Below are positions 26,853-37,186 of a stretch of DNA of 64,000 nucleotides, in pieces (position 1 is the first letter of the stretch; every line of letters begins with the position of its first letter). Position numbers and translations under genes: made by a program. The notes below the pieces were generated by a model, which was given only the letters and a program-made list of their open reading frames with translations, was not told the DNA's origin and did not search any database. Location of the stretch: contig NZ_LMRP01000004.1 in NCBI RefSeq assembly GCF_001426185.1, positions 196,405 to 260,404 on the forward strand, read 5' to 3'. The DNA comes from Rhodococcus sp. Leaf247 (GTDB taxonomy: Bacteria > Actinomycetota > Actinomycetes > Mycobacteriales > Mycobacteriaceae).

Positions 26853-27896
26853 ATGTCGAGTACAGAGGATCGACGTTTCGAGGTCCTGCGTGCTCTGGTC
26901 GCCGACTATGTCGCGACGCAGGAGCCGATCGGGTCGAAAGCGCTGGTGGACCGCCACAATCTGGGCGTATCGAGTGCGACCGTGCGCAACGACATGGCCG
27001 TTCTCGAGGCGGAGGGCTACATCACCCAGCCGCACACCAGCTCGGGCCGCATTCCCACGGACAAGGGGTACCGGCAGTTCGTCGACCGCATCGCGGATGT
27101 CAAACCGCTGTCGGCCGCGGAACGGCGCGCCATTCTGCAATTCCTCGATTCGGGTGTCGACCTGGACGACGTGCTGCGCCGAGGCGTCCGTCTGCTCGCT
27201 CAGCTCACCCGCCAGGTAGCCGTGGTGCAGTATCCGACGCTGTCGGCATCGTCGGTGCGACACCTCGAGGTGGTCGCGTTGACACCGGCGCGGCTGCTGC
27301 TGGTTCTGATCACCGATTCCGGACGCGTCGATCAGCGCATCGTCGAATTGGGAGACGTCATCGGCGACGAGGATCTGAGCCGTCTGCGCACGCTGCTGGG
27401 CGGCGCGCTGGAAGGTAAGCGGCTGGCCCAGGCGTCCGTCGCCGTGGCCGAACTCGCGGAGACGGCTCCCGACGACCTCCGTGACGCCGTCGTCCGGTCG
27501 TCGACGGTGCTGGTCGAGACCCTGGTCGAGCATCCCGAGGAACGCCTGGTCCTCGGCGGCACGGCGAACCTCACCCGCAACGCGGCGGATTTCGCGGCGC
27601 TGAACGGCTTCCCCGGCTCGCTGCGCTCCGTTCTCGAAGCGCTCGAAGAGCAGGTCGTCGTCCTCAAGCTCATCGCCGCGACACAGGAGACCGGACGCAT
27701 CACCGTGCAGATCGGTGAGGAGACCATGGCACCGGAGATGCGCGGAGCCTCGGTCATCTCGACCGGCTACGGCTCCGCGGGGAACGTGCTGGGCGGCATG
27801 GGAGTGTTGGGTCCCACACGGATGGACTATCCGGGAACGATCGCCTCCGTCGCTGCCGTTGCCCGATACATAGGAGAGGTGCTGGCCGAACGCTGA
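26853..27896 (+). CDS. hrcA: Heat-inducible transcription repressor HrcA
   Basis: A 347-residue repressor of class I heat-shock genes that binds CIRCE operators and senses the load on GroE. The N-terminal winged helix contains [20 protein letters not shown] and [15 protein letters not shown], both hallmarks of HrcA. The C-terminal GAF-like domain ends with [23 protein letters not shown] residues (here [14 protein letters not shown]). The ATG at 26853 follows AGGAGGG at good spacing. It heads the hrcA-dnaJ-rsmE cluster, the same as Rv2374c-Rv2372c. Confidence 0.95.
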   Translation: MSSTEDRRFEVLRALVADYVATQEPIGSKALVDRHNLGVSSATVRNDMAVLEAEGYITQPHTSSGRIPTDKGYRQFVDRIADVKPLSAAERRAILQFLDSGVDLDDVLRRGVRLLAQLTRQVAVVQYPTLSASSVRHLEVVALTPARLLLVLITDSGRVDQRIVELGDVIGDEDLSRLRTLLGGALEGKRLAQASVAVAELAETAPDDLRDAVVRSSTVLVETLVEHPEERLVLGGTANLTRNAADFAALNGFPGSLRSVLEALEEQVVVLKLIAATQETGRITVQIGEETMAPEMRGASVISTGYGSAGNVLGGMGVLGPTRMDYPGTIASVAAVARYIGEVLAER

Positions 27897-27948
27897 CGGC
27901 CATCACCGAAGACACCACCTCACACGAACCCGTTTCGGACCGAAGGAT

Positions 27949-29112
27949 ATGAGTACTCACGTGGCACGCGATTATTACGGAACTCTGGGCGTCGACTCGA
28001 AGGCGTCCGATCAGGAGATCAAGCGCGCGTATCGCAAGCTCGCGCGCGAGTTCCACCCCGACGTCAACCCCGACGAGTCGGCCCAGGCCCGCTTCAAGGA
28101 CATCAGCGCCGCCTACGAGGTGCTGTCCGATCCCGAGAAGCGACGCGTCGTCGACCTCGGCGGCGACCCCCTCGAGAGTGGTGGAGGCGGCGGCGCCGGC
28201 GGCTTCGGTGGAGCCGGCTTCGGCGGTGGCCTCGGAGACGTGTTCGAGGCATTCTTCGGCGGAAACGGCGGAGGATCACGCGGTCCCCGCGGGCGCGTCC
28301 AGCCCGGATCCGACTCGTTGCTGCGCACCACCCTCACCCTGGAGGAGTGCGCCACGGGCGTCACCAAGCACATCGCCGTCGAGACGGCCGTGCTGTGCGA
28401 CGTGTGCACCGGTGCCGGTACCAACGGCGACTCCAAGCCCGTCCGCTGCGAGACGTGCAACGGCGCCGGCGAGGTGCAGTCCGTCCAGCGGTCGTTCCTC
28501 GGCCAGGTCATGACCGCTCGTCCCTGCCCGACATGCCGTGGTGCCGGCGAGACCATTCCCGATCCGTGCCGCAAGTGCGGTGGCGACGGACGCGTCCGTG
28601 CCCGCCGCGAACTCGCCGTCAAGGTGCCGGCCGGTGTCGGCAGCGGCATGCGGATCCGTCTGGCCGCGCAGGGCGAGGTCGGCCCCGGTGGTGGTCCCGC
28701 CGGTGACGTCTACGCCGAGGTCGTGGAGAAGTCGCACGACGTCTTCGTGCGCGACGGCGACGACCTGCACTGCACCATCCGCGTGCCCATGGCGGACGCC
28801 GCGCTGGGAACGTCTGTCAGCGTCGACGCGATCCTCGACGGCCCGACGAACATCACTATCGACGCCGGCACGCAGCCCGGGTCCGTCCAGGTTCTCCGCG
28901 GACACGGAATGCCGAAGCTGCGCAGCGGAGTTCGCGGTGACCTGCATGCCCACCTCGAGGTGGTCGTCCCGTCGCGCCTGGACTCGACCGAGACCAAGCT
29001 CCTGCAGCAACTCCGGACGCACCGCGAGCGCGACAACGCCGAAGTGGTGACGACGGCGTCGCAGCACACGGGCGGCCTGTTCTCGCGCCTGCGCGACGCC
29101 TTCAGTCGATAG
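27949..29112 (+). CDS. dnaJ: Chaperone protein DnaJ (second copy type, DnaJ2)
   Basis: A 387-residue type I DnaJ. The J domain (about residues 6-70) contains the HPD motif in [12 protein letters not shown] Gly-rich linker ([20 protein letters not shown]) follows, then a zinc region with four CxxCxGxG-type repeats ([32 protein letters not shown]), and a C-terminal substrate-binding region. It stimulates DnaK ATPase and delivers clients. By position after hrcA it equals mycobacterial dnaJ2 rather than the dnaK-linked dnaJ1. The start is ATG at 27949 after GAAGGATATG; a GTG at 27961 is an alternative. Confidence 0.93.
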   Translation: MSTHVARDYYGTLGVDSKASDQEIKRAYRKLAREFHPDVNPDESAQARFKDISAAYEVLSDPEKRRVVDLGGDPLESGGGGGAGGFGGAGFGGGLGDVFEAFFGGNGGGSRGPRGRVQPGSDSLLRTTLTLEECATGVTKHIAVETAVLCDVCTGAGTNGDSKPVRCETCNGAGEVQSVQRSFLGQVMTARPCPTCRGAGETIPDPCRKCGGDGRVRARRELAVKVPAGVGSGMRIRLAAQGEVGPGGGPAGDVYAEVVEKSHDVFVRDGDDLHCTIRVPMADAALGTSVSVDAILDGPTNITIDAGTQPGSVQVLRGHGMPKLRSGVRGDLHAHLEVVVPSRLDSTETKLLQQLRTHRERDNAEVVTTASQHTGGLFSRLRDAFSR

Positions 29113-29124
29113 CCGGTTCGGGCG

Positions 29125-29886
29125 ATGGCTGCGACCGTCTACTTCCTCGACCCGCTACCCGCGCCGGGAGAGACGGGTGTTCTCGAGGGCGCAGAAGGTC
29201 GGCACGCCGCGACGGTGCGGCGCACCACGGTCGGTGAACGGCTGGTGCTGTCCGACGGTCACGGGTCGTTCGCGACGGTCGAGGTGGTCGGCGTCGAGAA
29301 GAATCGCCTCGACGTCACGGTCCTGTCCGTCACGTCGGCAGCGCCGCCGTCCCCGGCCGTCACCGTGATCCAGGCGCTCCCCAAGTCGGAGCGCTCGGAG
29401 CTGGCGGTCGAGACGGCGACCGAGGCCGGCGTCGACGCGATCGTGCCGTGGCAGTCGCTGCGGTGCGTGTCGCGGTGGGATGGACCCAAAGCCGCCAAAG
29501 GCGTCGTCAAATGGCGCAACGCTGCAACGAGCGCGGCCAAGCAGGCGCGGCGCGCGTTCGTTCCGGACGTCGCGGACCTGCACGACACCAGGATGGTGCT
29601 CGAGATGGTGTCGGGTGTCGTGGCACGCGGAGGCCTGGTCGTCGCCCTGCACGAGTCCGCGTCCTCACCGTTCGTCACACTGCCGTTCCGTGACGCGGGC
29701 GAGGTCGTGCTCATCGTGGGGCCCGAAGGTGGGCTCGACGACTCCGAGATCGGCAAACTCGTCGATGCCGGTGCCGTCACCGCCCTGCTCGGACCGACGG
29801 TGTTGCGCACATCGACAGCCGCAGCCGTGGCGCTCGGGGCCCTGGGCGCCCTGACCGACAGGTGGGACGGCGCGCCCCCGGCTTGA
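29125..29886 (+). CDS. rsmE: 16S rRNA (uracil(1498)-N(3))-methyltransferase
   Basis: A 253-residue SPOUT methyltransferase that methylates U1498 of 16S rRNA in the decoding centre. It shows GRHAATVRRTTVGERL near the N-terminus (PUA-like part), then QALPKSERSELAVETATEAG. The knotted SAM site is in LIVGPEGGLDDSEI and LGPTVLRTSTAAAVAL. It follows dnaJ by 12 bases, with no own ribosome site of note, so it is probably cotranscribed (equivalent of Rv2372c). A long inverted repeat follows its stop. Confidence 0.93.
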   Translation: MAATVYFLDPLPAPGETGVLEGAEGRHAATVRRTTVGERLVLSDGHGSFATVEVVGVEKNRLDVTVLSVTSAAPPSPAVTVIQALPKSERSELAVETATEAGVDAIVPWQSLRCVSRWDGPKAAKGVVKWRNAATSAAKQARRAFVPDVADLHDTRMVLEMVSGVVARGGLVVALHESASSPFVTLPFRDAGEVVLIVGPEGGLDDSEIGKLVDAGAVTALLGPTVLRTSTAAAVALGALGALTDRWDGAPPA

Positions 29887-29902
29887 AGGGGCAGCCGTGC
29901 GC

Positions 29903-29949
29903 ACCTGCTCCGGTACCCGCAGCCCGCTCCCGTTGTAACCGGAGCAGGT
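29903..29949 (+). terminator. Hairpin after rsmE
   Basis: ACCTGCTCCGGT and ACCGGAGCAGGT form a perfect 12-bp stem with a 23-base loop, 16 bases after the rsmE stop. A second compact hairpin, GGTTG-CGG-CAACC (29948-29960), follows at once. Together they probably end the hrcA operon. Confidence 0.65.
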
Positions 29950-30020
29950 TGCGGCAACCGGAGCACCTAGTGCCGCGGGTGCCGCACGACATAAAGGAAT
30001 GCGCTTCTCGGGGGAGACGT

Positions 30021-30026
30021 TAAAGT
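30021..30026 (+). promoter_or_regulatory. Possible phoH operon -10
   Basis: TAAAGT lies 65 bases before the phoH start and after the rsmE terminator hairpins, so a promoter is expected here. No good -35 is visible, so this is a weak call. Confidence 0.3.
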
Positions 30027-30091
30027 GGTGAGAGGTTCCCGTCGCTGGACGAACCGAGTATCGAAACCCGAGAGAAGGCCATAGCCACCAC

Positions 30092-31207
30092 GTGAGTGAC
30101 AACACCCCTCGCGTCGCCGCAGGCGACGACAGCCAGACCGGTTCACGCTCGTCCCGCGCCGCCAAGCGCCAATCCGCCCGTCCGGTTCTCGCCGAGGCTC
30201 GTGTGTCCGAGACGATGGAACTCGATCCTGCGGTGATGTTCCCGCTGCTCGGTTCGACGGACGGAAACCTCCGCGCGCTCGAACAGGTCCTGTCGGCGGA
30301 GATCCACGTCCGCGGCAACGTGGTCACCTTCGAGGGCGCACCCTCCGATGTGGCCGTCGGCAAGCGAGTGTTGACCGAACTGGCCGCGGTGGTTACCGCC
30401 GGCGGACCCGTGACGCCCGACGCGGTCCGGCGCTCGGTCGCCATGCTGACCAGGGGTGTCAGCGAGTCCCCGGCAGAGGTGCTCAGCCTCGACATCCTGT
30501 CGCGTCGCGGCAAGACGATCCGTCCGAAGACGCTGAACCAGAAGCGCTACGTCGACGCGATCGACGCCAACACCATCGTCTTCGGTGTCGGCCCGGCCGG
30601 TACGGGCAAGACGTATCTCGCGATGGCCAAGGCGGTTCAGGCTCTGCAGGCCAAGCAGGTCAGCCGCATCATCCTGACGCGTCCGGCCGTCGAGGCGGGC
30701 GAGCGGTTGGGCTTCCTGCCGGGCACCCTGCACGACAAGATCGACCCGTACCTCCGGCCGTTGCACGATGCGCTGCACGACATGATGGACGTCGAGGCGA
30801 TCCCGAAGCTCATGGCCGCGGGCATCATCGAGGTCGCGCCGCTGGCGTACATGCGTGGACGCACCCTCAACGACGCGTTCATCATTCTCGACGAGGCGCA
30901 GAACACCACGGCCGAGCAGATGAAGATGTTCCTGACGCGACTCGGCTTCAACTCCAAGATCGTGGTGACCGGCGACATCACCCAGGTCGACCTGCCGGGT
31001 GGATCGAAGTCCGGTCTGCGTGCGGCGAGCGAGATCCTGGTCGACATCGACGACATCCACTTTGCCAAGCTCGACAGCAGCGACGTCGTCCGTCACCGGT
31101 TGGTGTCGTCCATCGTCGATGCGTACGAACGGTTCGATGCGTCCGAGACGGCGTCGAGCAATCGTGCGGCCCGACGCGGCACCGGTCCTCGGGCCGCGCA
31201 CCGCTGA
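30092..31207 (+). CDS. phoH: PhoH-family ATPase
   Basis: A 371-residue cytoplasmic protein. The P-loop lies in FGVGPAGTGKTYLAMAKAVQ (about residues 168-187), Walker B in DAFIILDEAQNTT, and the PhoH-typical TRLGFNSKIVVTGDITQVDL follows. PhoH proteins are ATP-binding, RNA-associated helicase-like ATPases; their exact role is unsettled. Gene order phoH-ybeY-CBS-era equals Rv2368c-Rv2364c and suggests a link to RNA processing. The GTG start has only a distant GAAGG upstream. Confidence 0.92.
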   Translation: MSDNTPRVAAGDDSQTGSRSSRAAKRQSARPVLAEARVSETMELDPAVMFPLLGSTDGNLRALEQVLSAEIHVRGNVVTFEGAPSDVAVGKRVLTELAAVVTAGGPVTPDAVRRSVAMLTRGVSESPAEVLSLDILSRRGKTIRPKTLNQKRYVDAIDANTIVFGVGPAGTGKTYLAMAKAVQALQAKQVSRIILTRPAVEAGERLGFLPGTLHDKIDPYLRPLHDALHDMMDVEAIPKLMAAGIIEVAPLAYMRGRTLNDAFIILDEAQNTTAEQMKMFLTRLGFNSKIVVTGDITQVDLPGGSKSGLRAASEILVDIDDIHFAKLDSSDVVRHRLVSSIVDAYERFDASETASSNRAARRGTGPRAAHR

Positions 31208-31253
31208 CTGCTCCGACCGGTTCGGGTTCTGCCTGCACTAGTACGGTGATCGC

Positions 31254-31817
31254 ATGAGTATCGAGGTCTCCAACGAATCCGGCATGGAGGTCGGCGAAGA
31301 AGATCTGATCGCGGTGGCGCGCTACGCCATCGCCCGGATGGACGTGCACCCGGCGGCCGAGCTGTCGATGGTGCTGGTCGACTCGGCCACCATGGCGGAC
31401 CTGCACATGCGGTGGATGGACCTGCCCGGTCCGACCGATGTCATGTCGTTCCCGATGGACGAGCTCGAGCCCGGCGGTCGCCCCGATTCGCCGGACCCGG
31501 GCCCGTCCATGCTCGGCGACATCGTGCTGTGCCCGTCGTTCGCCGCGGACCAGGCGGAGAAGGCCGGCCATCCCCTCGAGCACGAGCTCGCCTTGCTGAC
31601 GGTTCACGGCGTCCTGCATCTGCTGGGCTACGACCATGCCGAGCCGGACGAGGAGAAGGAGATGTTCGGACTCCAGAACAGCCTCCTCGAGGACTGGTAC
31701 GAGAGCCTGCGTCAGGCCGATCGGGATGCTGCGTCGGCGGCGAAGGACGCGAAGTTGTTGGGCAGCACCGGTTTCGTGGCACCCGACACCCGTTCCGGTG
31801 GTGAGTCCGCCCGGTGA
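31254..31817 (+). CDS. ybeY: Endoribonuclease YbeY
   Basis: A 187-residue zinc enzyme for 16S rRNA 3'-end maturation and ribosome quality control. The zinc site H-x3-H-x5-H is intact in [11 protein letters not shown], and [10 protein letters not shown] is the family's other marker. The ~30-residue C-terminal tail beyond the core is low-complexity. The ATG follows phoH by 46 bases. The stop overlaps the GTG of the CBS-domain gene by 4 bases. Confidence 0.95.
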   Translation: MSIEVSNESGMEVGEEDLIAVARYAIARMDVHPAAELSMVLVDSATMADLHMRWMDLPGPTDVMSFPMDELEPGGRPDSPDPGPSMLGDIVLCPSFAADQAEKAGHPLEHELALLTVHGVLHLLGYDHAEPDEEKEMFGLQNSLLEDWYESLRQADRDAASAAKDAKLLGSTGFVAPDTRSGGESAR

Positions 31818-33145
31818 CCAGCGCTCCGGCACTGATCGTGCTCGCCGTCATCCTCGTTCCGCTGGGTGGCCTGTTCGCCGCCGTCGACTCCGCCATCAAC
31901 ACCGTGTCCTCGGCGCGTGTGGAGGAGATGGTCAAGGAATCGCGGGGCGGCTCCTCCGAGTTGCTGCGGATCCTGGACGACCGCCCCCGGTACGTCAATC
32001 TGATGGTCCTGCTCCGCATCCTGTGCGAGATCGGGTCGACGGTGGTTCTCGCGGGAGCGCTGCTGGACCTGCTCGAGCCGGCGGCTGCCTTGGCCATCGC
32101 CGCCGGAGTCATGGTCATCGTCGATTACGTCGTGATCGGTGTCGGACCCCGCACACTGGGTCGACAGCACGCGTATTCGATCTCGCTCGGATCGTCGTAT
32201 CCGTTGCGCGCCATCGGCATTCTTCTCGGGCCGGTCAGCCGGCTCCTGATCCTGGTGGGTAACGCCATCACACCGGGCCGCGGTTTCCGCAACGGTCCGT
32301 TCGCGTCGGAGATCGAACTGCGGGAACTCGTCGACATGGCGGGGGAGCGCGGAGTGGTGGCGGCCGGTGAACGACGGATGATCCAGTCGGTCTTCGAACT
32401 GGGTGACACCTCGGCCCGCGAGGTCATGGTTCCCCGCACCGAGATGGTGTGGATCGAGCGCGACAAGTCCGCGGGTCAGGCGACGACCCTTGCCGTCCGC
32501 AGCGGACACTCCCGCATTCCCGTCATCGGTGAGAACGTCGACGACATCCTCGGAGTCGTGTACCTCAAGGACCTCGTCCAACAGACGTACACCTCGTCCG
32601 ACGGCGGCCGGAGCGTGCGAGTGGACGAGGTGATGCGACCCGCCGTGTTCGTTCCCGACTCGAAGCCGTTGGACAGTCTGCTGGCCGAGATGCAGCGCGA
32701 CCGCAAGCACATGGCGGTCCTCGTCGACGAGTACGGCGGCGTGGCCGGGTTGGTGACCATCGAGGACGTCCTCGAGGAGATCGTCGGCGAGATCGCGGAC
32801 GAGTACGACACCGACGAGGTGGCGCCGATCGAGGAGTTGGACGACGAGAGGTACCGGGTGTCCTCCCGACTCCCTCTGGAGGACCTCGGCGAGATCTTCG
32901 ACGTGGAGATCGACAACGACGAGGTCGACACCGTGGGCGGACTGCTGTCCTACGAGATCGGCCGCGTGCCGCTGCCGGGAGCTCGGGTGGAGGCACACGG
33001 GTTGATACTGGTGGCGGAGGGCGGAACGGATGCGCGTGGCCGCGTCCGGGTCAGCACCGTCCTGGTGGAGAAGAGCCCGGAACCCGAATCCGGTGACGAC
33101 AGCACAGACGACGACAGAGACGAGAACGACGATGACCGACGCTGA
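31814..33145 (+). CDS. CNNM/CorC-type membrane protein with CBS domains (haemolysin family)
   Basis: A 443-residue protein. The N-terminal CNNM transmembrane region ([20 protein letters not shown] and further helices) covers about residues 1-150. A CBS pair follows, with [18 protein letters not shown] and [20 protein letters not shown] as family marks, and a CorC/HlyC domain precedes an acidic tail. Relatives take part in magnesium or cobalt efflux and are often mis-annotated as haemolysins. It corresponds to Rv2366c and sits between ybeY and era. The 3' end overlaps era by 14 bases. Confidence 0.88.
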   Translation: MTSAPALIVLAVILVPLGGLFAAVDSAINTVSSARVEEMVKESRGGSSELLRILDDRPRYVNLMVLLRILCEIGSTVVLAGALLDLLEPAAALAIAAGVMVIVDYVVIGVGPRTLGRQHAYSISLGSSYPLRAIGILLGPVSRLLILVGNAITPGRGFRNGPFASEIELRELVDMAGERGVVAAGERRMIQSVFELGDTSAREVMVPRTEMVWIERDKSAGQATTLAVRSGHSRIPVIGENVDDILGVVYLKDLVQQTYTSSDGGRSVRVDEVMRPAVFVPDSKPLDSLLAEMQRDRKHMAVLVDEYGGVAGLVTIEDVLEEIVGEIADEYDTDEVAPIEELDDERYRVSSRLPLEDLGEIFDVEIDNDEVDTVGGLLSYEIGRVPLPGARVEAHGLILVAEGGTDARGRVRVSTVLVEKSPEPESGDDSTDDDRDENDDDRR

Positions 33146-34046
33146 GCCAGGCGAGTTCCACTCCGGATTCGTCTGCTTCGTCGGTCGGCCCAACACCGGC
33201 AAGTCGACGCTGACGAACGCGCTCGTCGGCGCCAAGATCGCGATCACGTCGTCGCGGCCGCAGACGACCCGGCACACGATCCGCGGCATCGTCCACCGCG
33301 ACCACGCACAGCTGATCCTCGTGGACACGCCGGGACTACACCGCCCCCGCACCTTGCTGGGTCAGCGACTCAACGACCTCGTGCGCGACACGTATTCGGA
33401 GGTCGACGCGATCGGACTGTGCATCCCGGCCGACGAGAAGATCGGACCCGGCGACCGCTGGATTCTCGAGCAGGTGCGCCACAACGCCCGCGGCACCAAG
33501 CTCGTCGGGCTGGTCACGAAGATCGACAAGGTGTCCAAGCAACGCGTGATGGAGCAATTGATCGCCGTCTCGAATCTGCTCGGTCCGGAGTGCGAGGTAG
33601 TGCCGGTGTCGGCGGCGTCGGGTGAGCAGATCGAGATCGTCATCGACGTCTTCGCCAAGGTGCTCCCGCCCGGTCCAGCCTTCTATCCCGACGGCGAATT
33701 GACCGACGAGCCCGAAGAGACGTTGATGGCGGAGCTGATCCGCGAGGCAGCGCTGGAGGGTGTCCACGACGAGTTGCCGCACTCGCTCGCCGTGGTGATC
33801 GAGGAGATCGGTCCCCGTGAGGGTTCCGACTCGATGCTCGACGTGCACGCCATCCTCTACGTCGAGCGGCAGTCGCAGAAGGCCATCGTGATCGGTAAGG
33901 GCGGCACTCGACTGCGCGACGTCGGTACGGCCGCGCGCAGTCAGATCGAGAAGTTGCTGGGCACCCGCATCTATCTCGACCTACGCGTGAAGGTGGCCAA
34001 GGACTGGCAGCGCGATCCCAAGCAGATGGGCAAGTTGGGCTTCTGA
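33132..34046 (+). CDS. era: GTPase Era
   Basis: A 304-residue ribosome-assembly GTPase: G1 [10 protein letters not shown]2-region [10 protein letters not shown]3 DTPGLH and G4 TKID. A C-terminal KH domain contains [20 protein letters not shown], which binds the 3' end of 16S rRNA. Its location next to ybeY is functionally sensible because both act on the 30S 3' end. I chose the ATG at 33132 ([13 protein letters not shown]), giving a normal Era length. A hairpin follows its stop. Confidence 0.95.
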   Translation: MTDAEPGEFHSGFVCFVGRPNTGKSTLTNALVGAKIAITSSRPQTTRHTIRGIVHRDHAQLILVDTPGLHRPRTLLGQRLNDLVRDTYSEVDAIGLCIPADEKIGPGDRWILEQVRHNARGTKLVGLVTKIDKVSKQRVMEQLIAVSNLLGPECEVVPVSAASGEQIEIVIDVFAKVLPPGPAFYPDGELTDEPEETLMAELIREAALEGVHDELPHSLAVVIEEIGPREGSDSMLDVHAILYVERQSQKAIVIGKGGTRLRDVGTAARSQIEKLLGTRIYLDLRVKVAKDWQRDPKQMGKLGF

Positions 34047-34052
34047 CCCCCG

Positions 34053-34093
34053 CGGCTACCGTGCCGTGCTAGATCGTCGCGACACGGTAGCCG
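34053..34093. terminator. Hairpin terminator between convergent era and the YdeP-like gene
   Basis: CGGCTACCGTG (34053-34063) and CACGGTAGCCG (34083-34093) form a perfect 11-bp stem with a 19-base loop. It lies between the era stop (+) and the oxidoreductase stop (-) and should serve both. Confidence 0.75.
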
Positions 34094-34102
34094 GGTGAGA
34101 AC

Positions 34103-36472
34103 TCAGGACAGGTGCTCGGGCTCCGTCTGCGTCTTGTGGTGCTCGTCGGACCGCATGGCGTCCTGGCCTCCGTGCCCGGTCCCCGGGCTTCCGGCCTTAG
34201 CCGGACTCAACGACACGATGATCGACTTGGACGTGGGGCAGTTGCTGTCCGTCGCCGACGAGTCGAGCGGGACCAGAGGGTTGGTCTCCGGGTAGTAGGC
34301 GGCCGCGGACCCCTTGGGCGTCTGGTACTCGACGATCCGGAAGTTCTCGGCGACGCGCACCACGTCGTCGTCGTCCCACTTGGTGGTGATGTCGACGAAG
34401 TCTCCGTCCTTCATGCCGAGTTCCGCGATGTCGCCGCGATTGACGAACACGACGCGGCGTCCGCCCTCGATGCCCCGGTACCGGTCGCTGAGGCCGTAGA
34501 TCGTGGTGTTGAACTGATCGTGGCTCCGGAACGTCTGCAGCAGAAGGTGCTTCGGCGGTACTTGCAGGGCGTCGATGGGCGAGACGAAGAACTCGGCCAG
34601 CCCGGACTCGGTCTGGAAGGTCCGCGAATCACGCGGCGGGTGGGGGAGCACGAAGCCTCCGGGACGGCGTGCGTTGACCTCGTAGCCCTCGCACCCCGGA
34701 ACCACCCTCGAGATGTGCTGACGGATGGTGCGGTAGTCGTCGCGCATGCCCTTCCAGTCGAGACCGTAGCGGTCCCCGATCGTGGCTTCGGCGATCTGCG
34801 TGATGATCTCGACCTCGGACTTCACATGCTTGCTCGGCGGATCGAGCGGACCGCGGGAGGAGTGCACGGAACACGTCGAGTCCTCGACGCTGATCCACTG
34901 CGGCCCGCTGGCCTGGATGTCCTTCTCGGTGCGGCCCTTGGTCGGCAGGATCAGCGCCACGTCGCCGGTGACGAGGTGCGACCGGTTGATCTTGGTGGAG
35001 ATGTGGACCGTCATGTTCGTCTTGCGCATCGCCTCGAACGTGACCGTGCTGTCCGGTGTGGCCTGAGCGAAGTTGCCGCCGAGACCGAGGAAGAACTTGA
35101 CCTTGCCGTCGCGCATCCCGCGAATCGAGTCGATCGTGTCCAGACCGTTCTCCCGCGGCGGATCGAATCCGAACTCGGTCTCCAGTGCGTCGAGGAAGTG
35201 CTTCGGTACGCGCTCCCAGATGCCCATGGTGCGGTCGCCCTGGACGTTCGAGTGACCGCGCACGGGCAGCACGCCGGCGTTCGGCTTGCCGATGTTGCCC
35301 TGGGCGAACGCGAGGTTGGTGATCTCCTTGACGGTGTTCACCGCGTTGCGGTGCTGGGTGATGCCCATCGCCCAGCAGAAGACGGTGGCCTTCGAGTCGC
35401 GCAACAGCTTCGCGGCGTCGGTGATCTGCACCCGGGAAAGACCGGTGACCGTCTCGACCTCGTCCCAATCGACCTCGGAGACATGTTGCTTCCACAGGTC
35501 GAAGTTGTTGGTGTACTTCTCGATGAACTCGTGATCGAGGGCGTCCCACTCGACGAGGAGCTTGCCCATCGCCTGGAACAGAGCCAGGTCCCCGTTGATG
35601 CGGATCGGCAAGTGCATGTCCTCGAGGTCCGTGCCCGGACCCACCATGCCGCGCGGCGTCTGCGGGTTCTTGAAGTTGATCAGGCCGGCTTCGCGCAGCG
35701 GGTTGATCGCGAGGATCTTGGCGCCGTTCTGCTTCGCCTTCTCCAGCGCGGACAGCATGCGCGGATGGTTGGTGCCCGGGTTCTGCCCGGCCAGGATGAT
35801 GAGGTCCGCCCCGTACACGTCGTCGAGCACGACGCTGGCCTTACCGATGCCCATCGACTCCTGCAGGGCGAAGGAGGTGGACTCGTGGCACATGTTGGAA
35901 CAGTCCGGCAGGTTGTTGGTGCCGTACGCGCGGACGAAAAGCTGGTACACGAATGCGGACTCGTTGGATGCGCGGCCCGAGGTGTAGAACGTGGCCTCGT
36001 CCGGGTGCAGCGAGCGCAGTTCCTTGCCGATGAGGTCGAAGGCCTCGTCCCACCCGATCGCCTCGTAGTGGGTGCCACCCGAGCGCTTGACCATCGGATG
36101 CGTGATGCGCCCCTGCTGGCCGAGCCAGTGCTCACTGTGCGAGTCCAGGTCGGCGATGCTGTGGGCGGCGAAGAACTCCGGCGTGGCTCGGCGCTTGTCT
36201 GCCTCTTCCGCCACGGCCTTCGCGCCGTTCTCGCAGAACTCCGCGGTGTGGCGATGTCCCGGATCAGGATCCGGCCACGCGCAGCTCATGCAGTCGAAGC
36301 CCTCGGCCTGGTTCAGTTCGAGCAGCGTCCGTGCAGTACGCACCGGGCCCATGCGCTCGAGCGAGCGCTTCATCGAGACGGCGACGGCAGTAGGACCTGC
36401 GGCATGCTTCTTCGGCTTCTCGATCGAGAGGTCTGCCTCGTCGTAGTCCCGTGAATCGTGCGTCGTGGTCAT
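34103..36472 (-). CDS. FdhF/YdeP-family molybdopterin oxidoreductase
   Basis: A 789-residue enzyme of the molybdopterin guanine dinucleotide family. Visible features are CMSCAWPDPD near residue 60, SNMCHESTSFALQESMGIGK in the cofactor-binding region, and a C-terminal dinucleotide-binding domain (NRGDIAELGMKDGDFVDITT). Its closest type is E. coli YdeP, linked to acid resistance, not a proven formate dehydrogenase. There are no partner electron-transfer or fdhD genes beside it. The ATG at 36472 (MTTTHDSRDY) follows GAGGGAAG. The 140 bases between it and the SRPBCC gene hold divergent promoters that I cannot place. Confidence 0.85.
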   Translation of the reverse strand: MTTTHDSRDYDEADLSIEKPKKHAAGPTAVAVSMKRSLERMGPVRTARTLLELNQAEGFDCMSCAWPDPDPGHRHTAEFCENGAKAVAEEADKRRATPEFFAAHSIADLDSHSEHWLGQQGRITHPMVKRSGGTHYEAIGWDEAFDLIGKELRSLHPDEATFYTSGRASNESAFVYQLFVRAYGTNNLPDCSNMCHESTSFALQESMGIGKASVVLDDVYGADLIILAGQNPGTNHPRMLSALEKAKQNGAKILAINPLREAGLINFKNPQTPRGMVGPGTDLEDMHLPIRINGDLALFQAMGKLLVEWDALDHEFIEKYTNNFDLWKQHVSEVDWDEVETVTGLSRVQITDAAKLLRDSKATVFCWAMGITQHRNAVNTVKEITNLAFAQGNIGKPNAGVLPVRGHSNVQGDRTMGIWERVPKHFLDALETEFGFDPPRENGLDTIDSIRGMRDGKVKFFLGLGGNFAQATPDSTVTFEAMRKTNMTVHISTKINRSHLVTGDVALILPTKGRTEKDIQASGPQWISVEDSTCSVHSSRGPLDPPSKHVKSEVEIITQIAEATIGDRYGLDWKGMRDDYRTIRQHISRVVPGCEGYEVNARRPGGFVLPHPPRDSRTFQTESGLAEFFVSPIDALQVPPKHLLLQTFRSHDQFNTTIYGLSDRYRGIEGGRRVVFVNRGDIAELGMKDGDFVDITTKWDDDDVVRVAENFRIVEYQTPKGSAAAYYPETNPLVPLDSSATDSNCPTSKSIIVSLSPAKAGSPGTGHGGQDAMRSDEHHKTQTEPEHLS

Positions 36473-36612
36473 CGTTCCCAACTTCCCTCTTCGGCAGTTC
36501 GATACTTCGAGCATGCCCCGGTCCCACAGTAGAGCGGGCGCCCGACACGACACCCTCCGCGAACGTTTACCCCCGGCCGGGACCGGTGAATCCGTCCCCT
36601 ACCGTGGGGTAG

Positions 36613-37110
36613 ATGAAACGAACTCTGACGGTGTCCGACCACGTCGACGTCGCTGCGGAACCCGACGCGGTCTATGCGCTGCTGAGCGATCCGACACAGG
36701 TGCACCGCTGGAGTCCCGAGAACACCGGTGCCGTCGTCGAGAATCCGCGCCGCGGCGGCGCGTATGAGGGAATGACCTTCGTCGGCCGCAACAAGCGCGG
36801 CCGTGCCACGTGGAGCACCCGGTGCGTCGTCACGGCCGCCGAGCCGGGACGTCGCTTCGCCTTCCGCGTCGACGTCATCGGCCCCGGCAAGCCAGTGGTC
36901 AAGGCCAGGAATGCTACGTGGGAATACCGGATGGAGCCGATCGACGGCGGCACGAGGGTCACCGAGATCTGGACCGACGATCGCCCGTGGCCGGACGCCG
37001 TGGCCGCCGTGTTCGACAAGGTGGCGGCGGGCCGACCGTTCGCGGACTTCCAGCGTCGCAACATCGCCACGACCCTGAAGAATCTGCAGAAGGACCTCGG
37101 CGCTCCCTGA
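36613..37110 (+). CDS. SRPBCC-fold (START-like) protein
   Basis: A 165-residue soluble protein. VSDHVDVAAEPDAVYALLSD at the start and the alternating beta strands (RRFAFRVDVIG, ATWEYRMEPIDGGTRVTEIW) are typical of polyketide cyclase/START-like proteins, which enclose a hydrophobic ligand. The C-terminal helix is GRPFADFQRRNIATTLKNLQ. The ligand is unknown. It is a stand-alone gene between the divergent oxidoreductase and recO. Confidence 0.75.
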   Translation: MKRTLTVSDHVDVAAEPDAVYALLSDPTQVHRWSPENTGAVVENPRRGGAYEGMTFVGRNKRGRATWSTRCVVTAAEPGRRFAFRVDVIGPGKPVVKARNATWEYRMEPIDGGTRVTEIWTDDRPWPDAVAAVFDKVAAGRPFADFQRRNIATTLKNLQKDLGAP

Positions 37111-37186
37111 TCACCGGGCACGCCCGACGTGGGAGAATAGTGAGGTGCCGACGCGGCACCCGCGTACCGGCTGGAGGTGACGAACG

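Noticed and set aside
34112..36454. 780-residue open frame opposite the YdeP-like gene
   Set aside because: It is the complementary-strand shadow of a long G+C-rich gene: low-complexity Arg/Val/Asp composition with no family features. The same applies to 999-2627 (-) and 3232-4578 (-).
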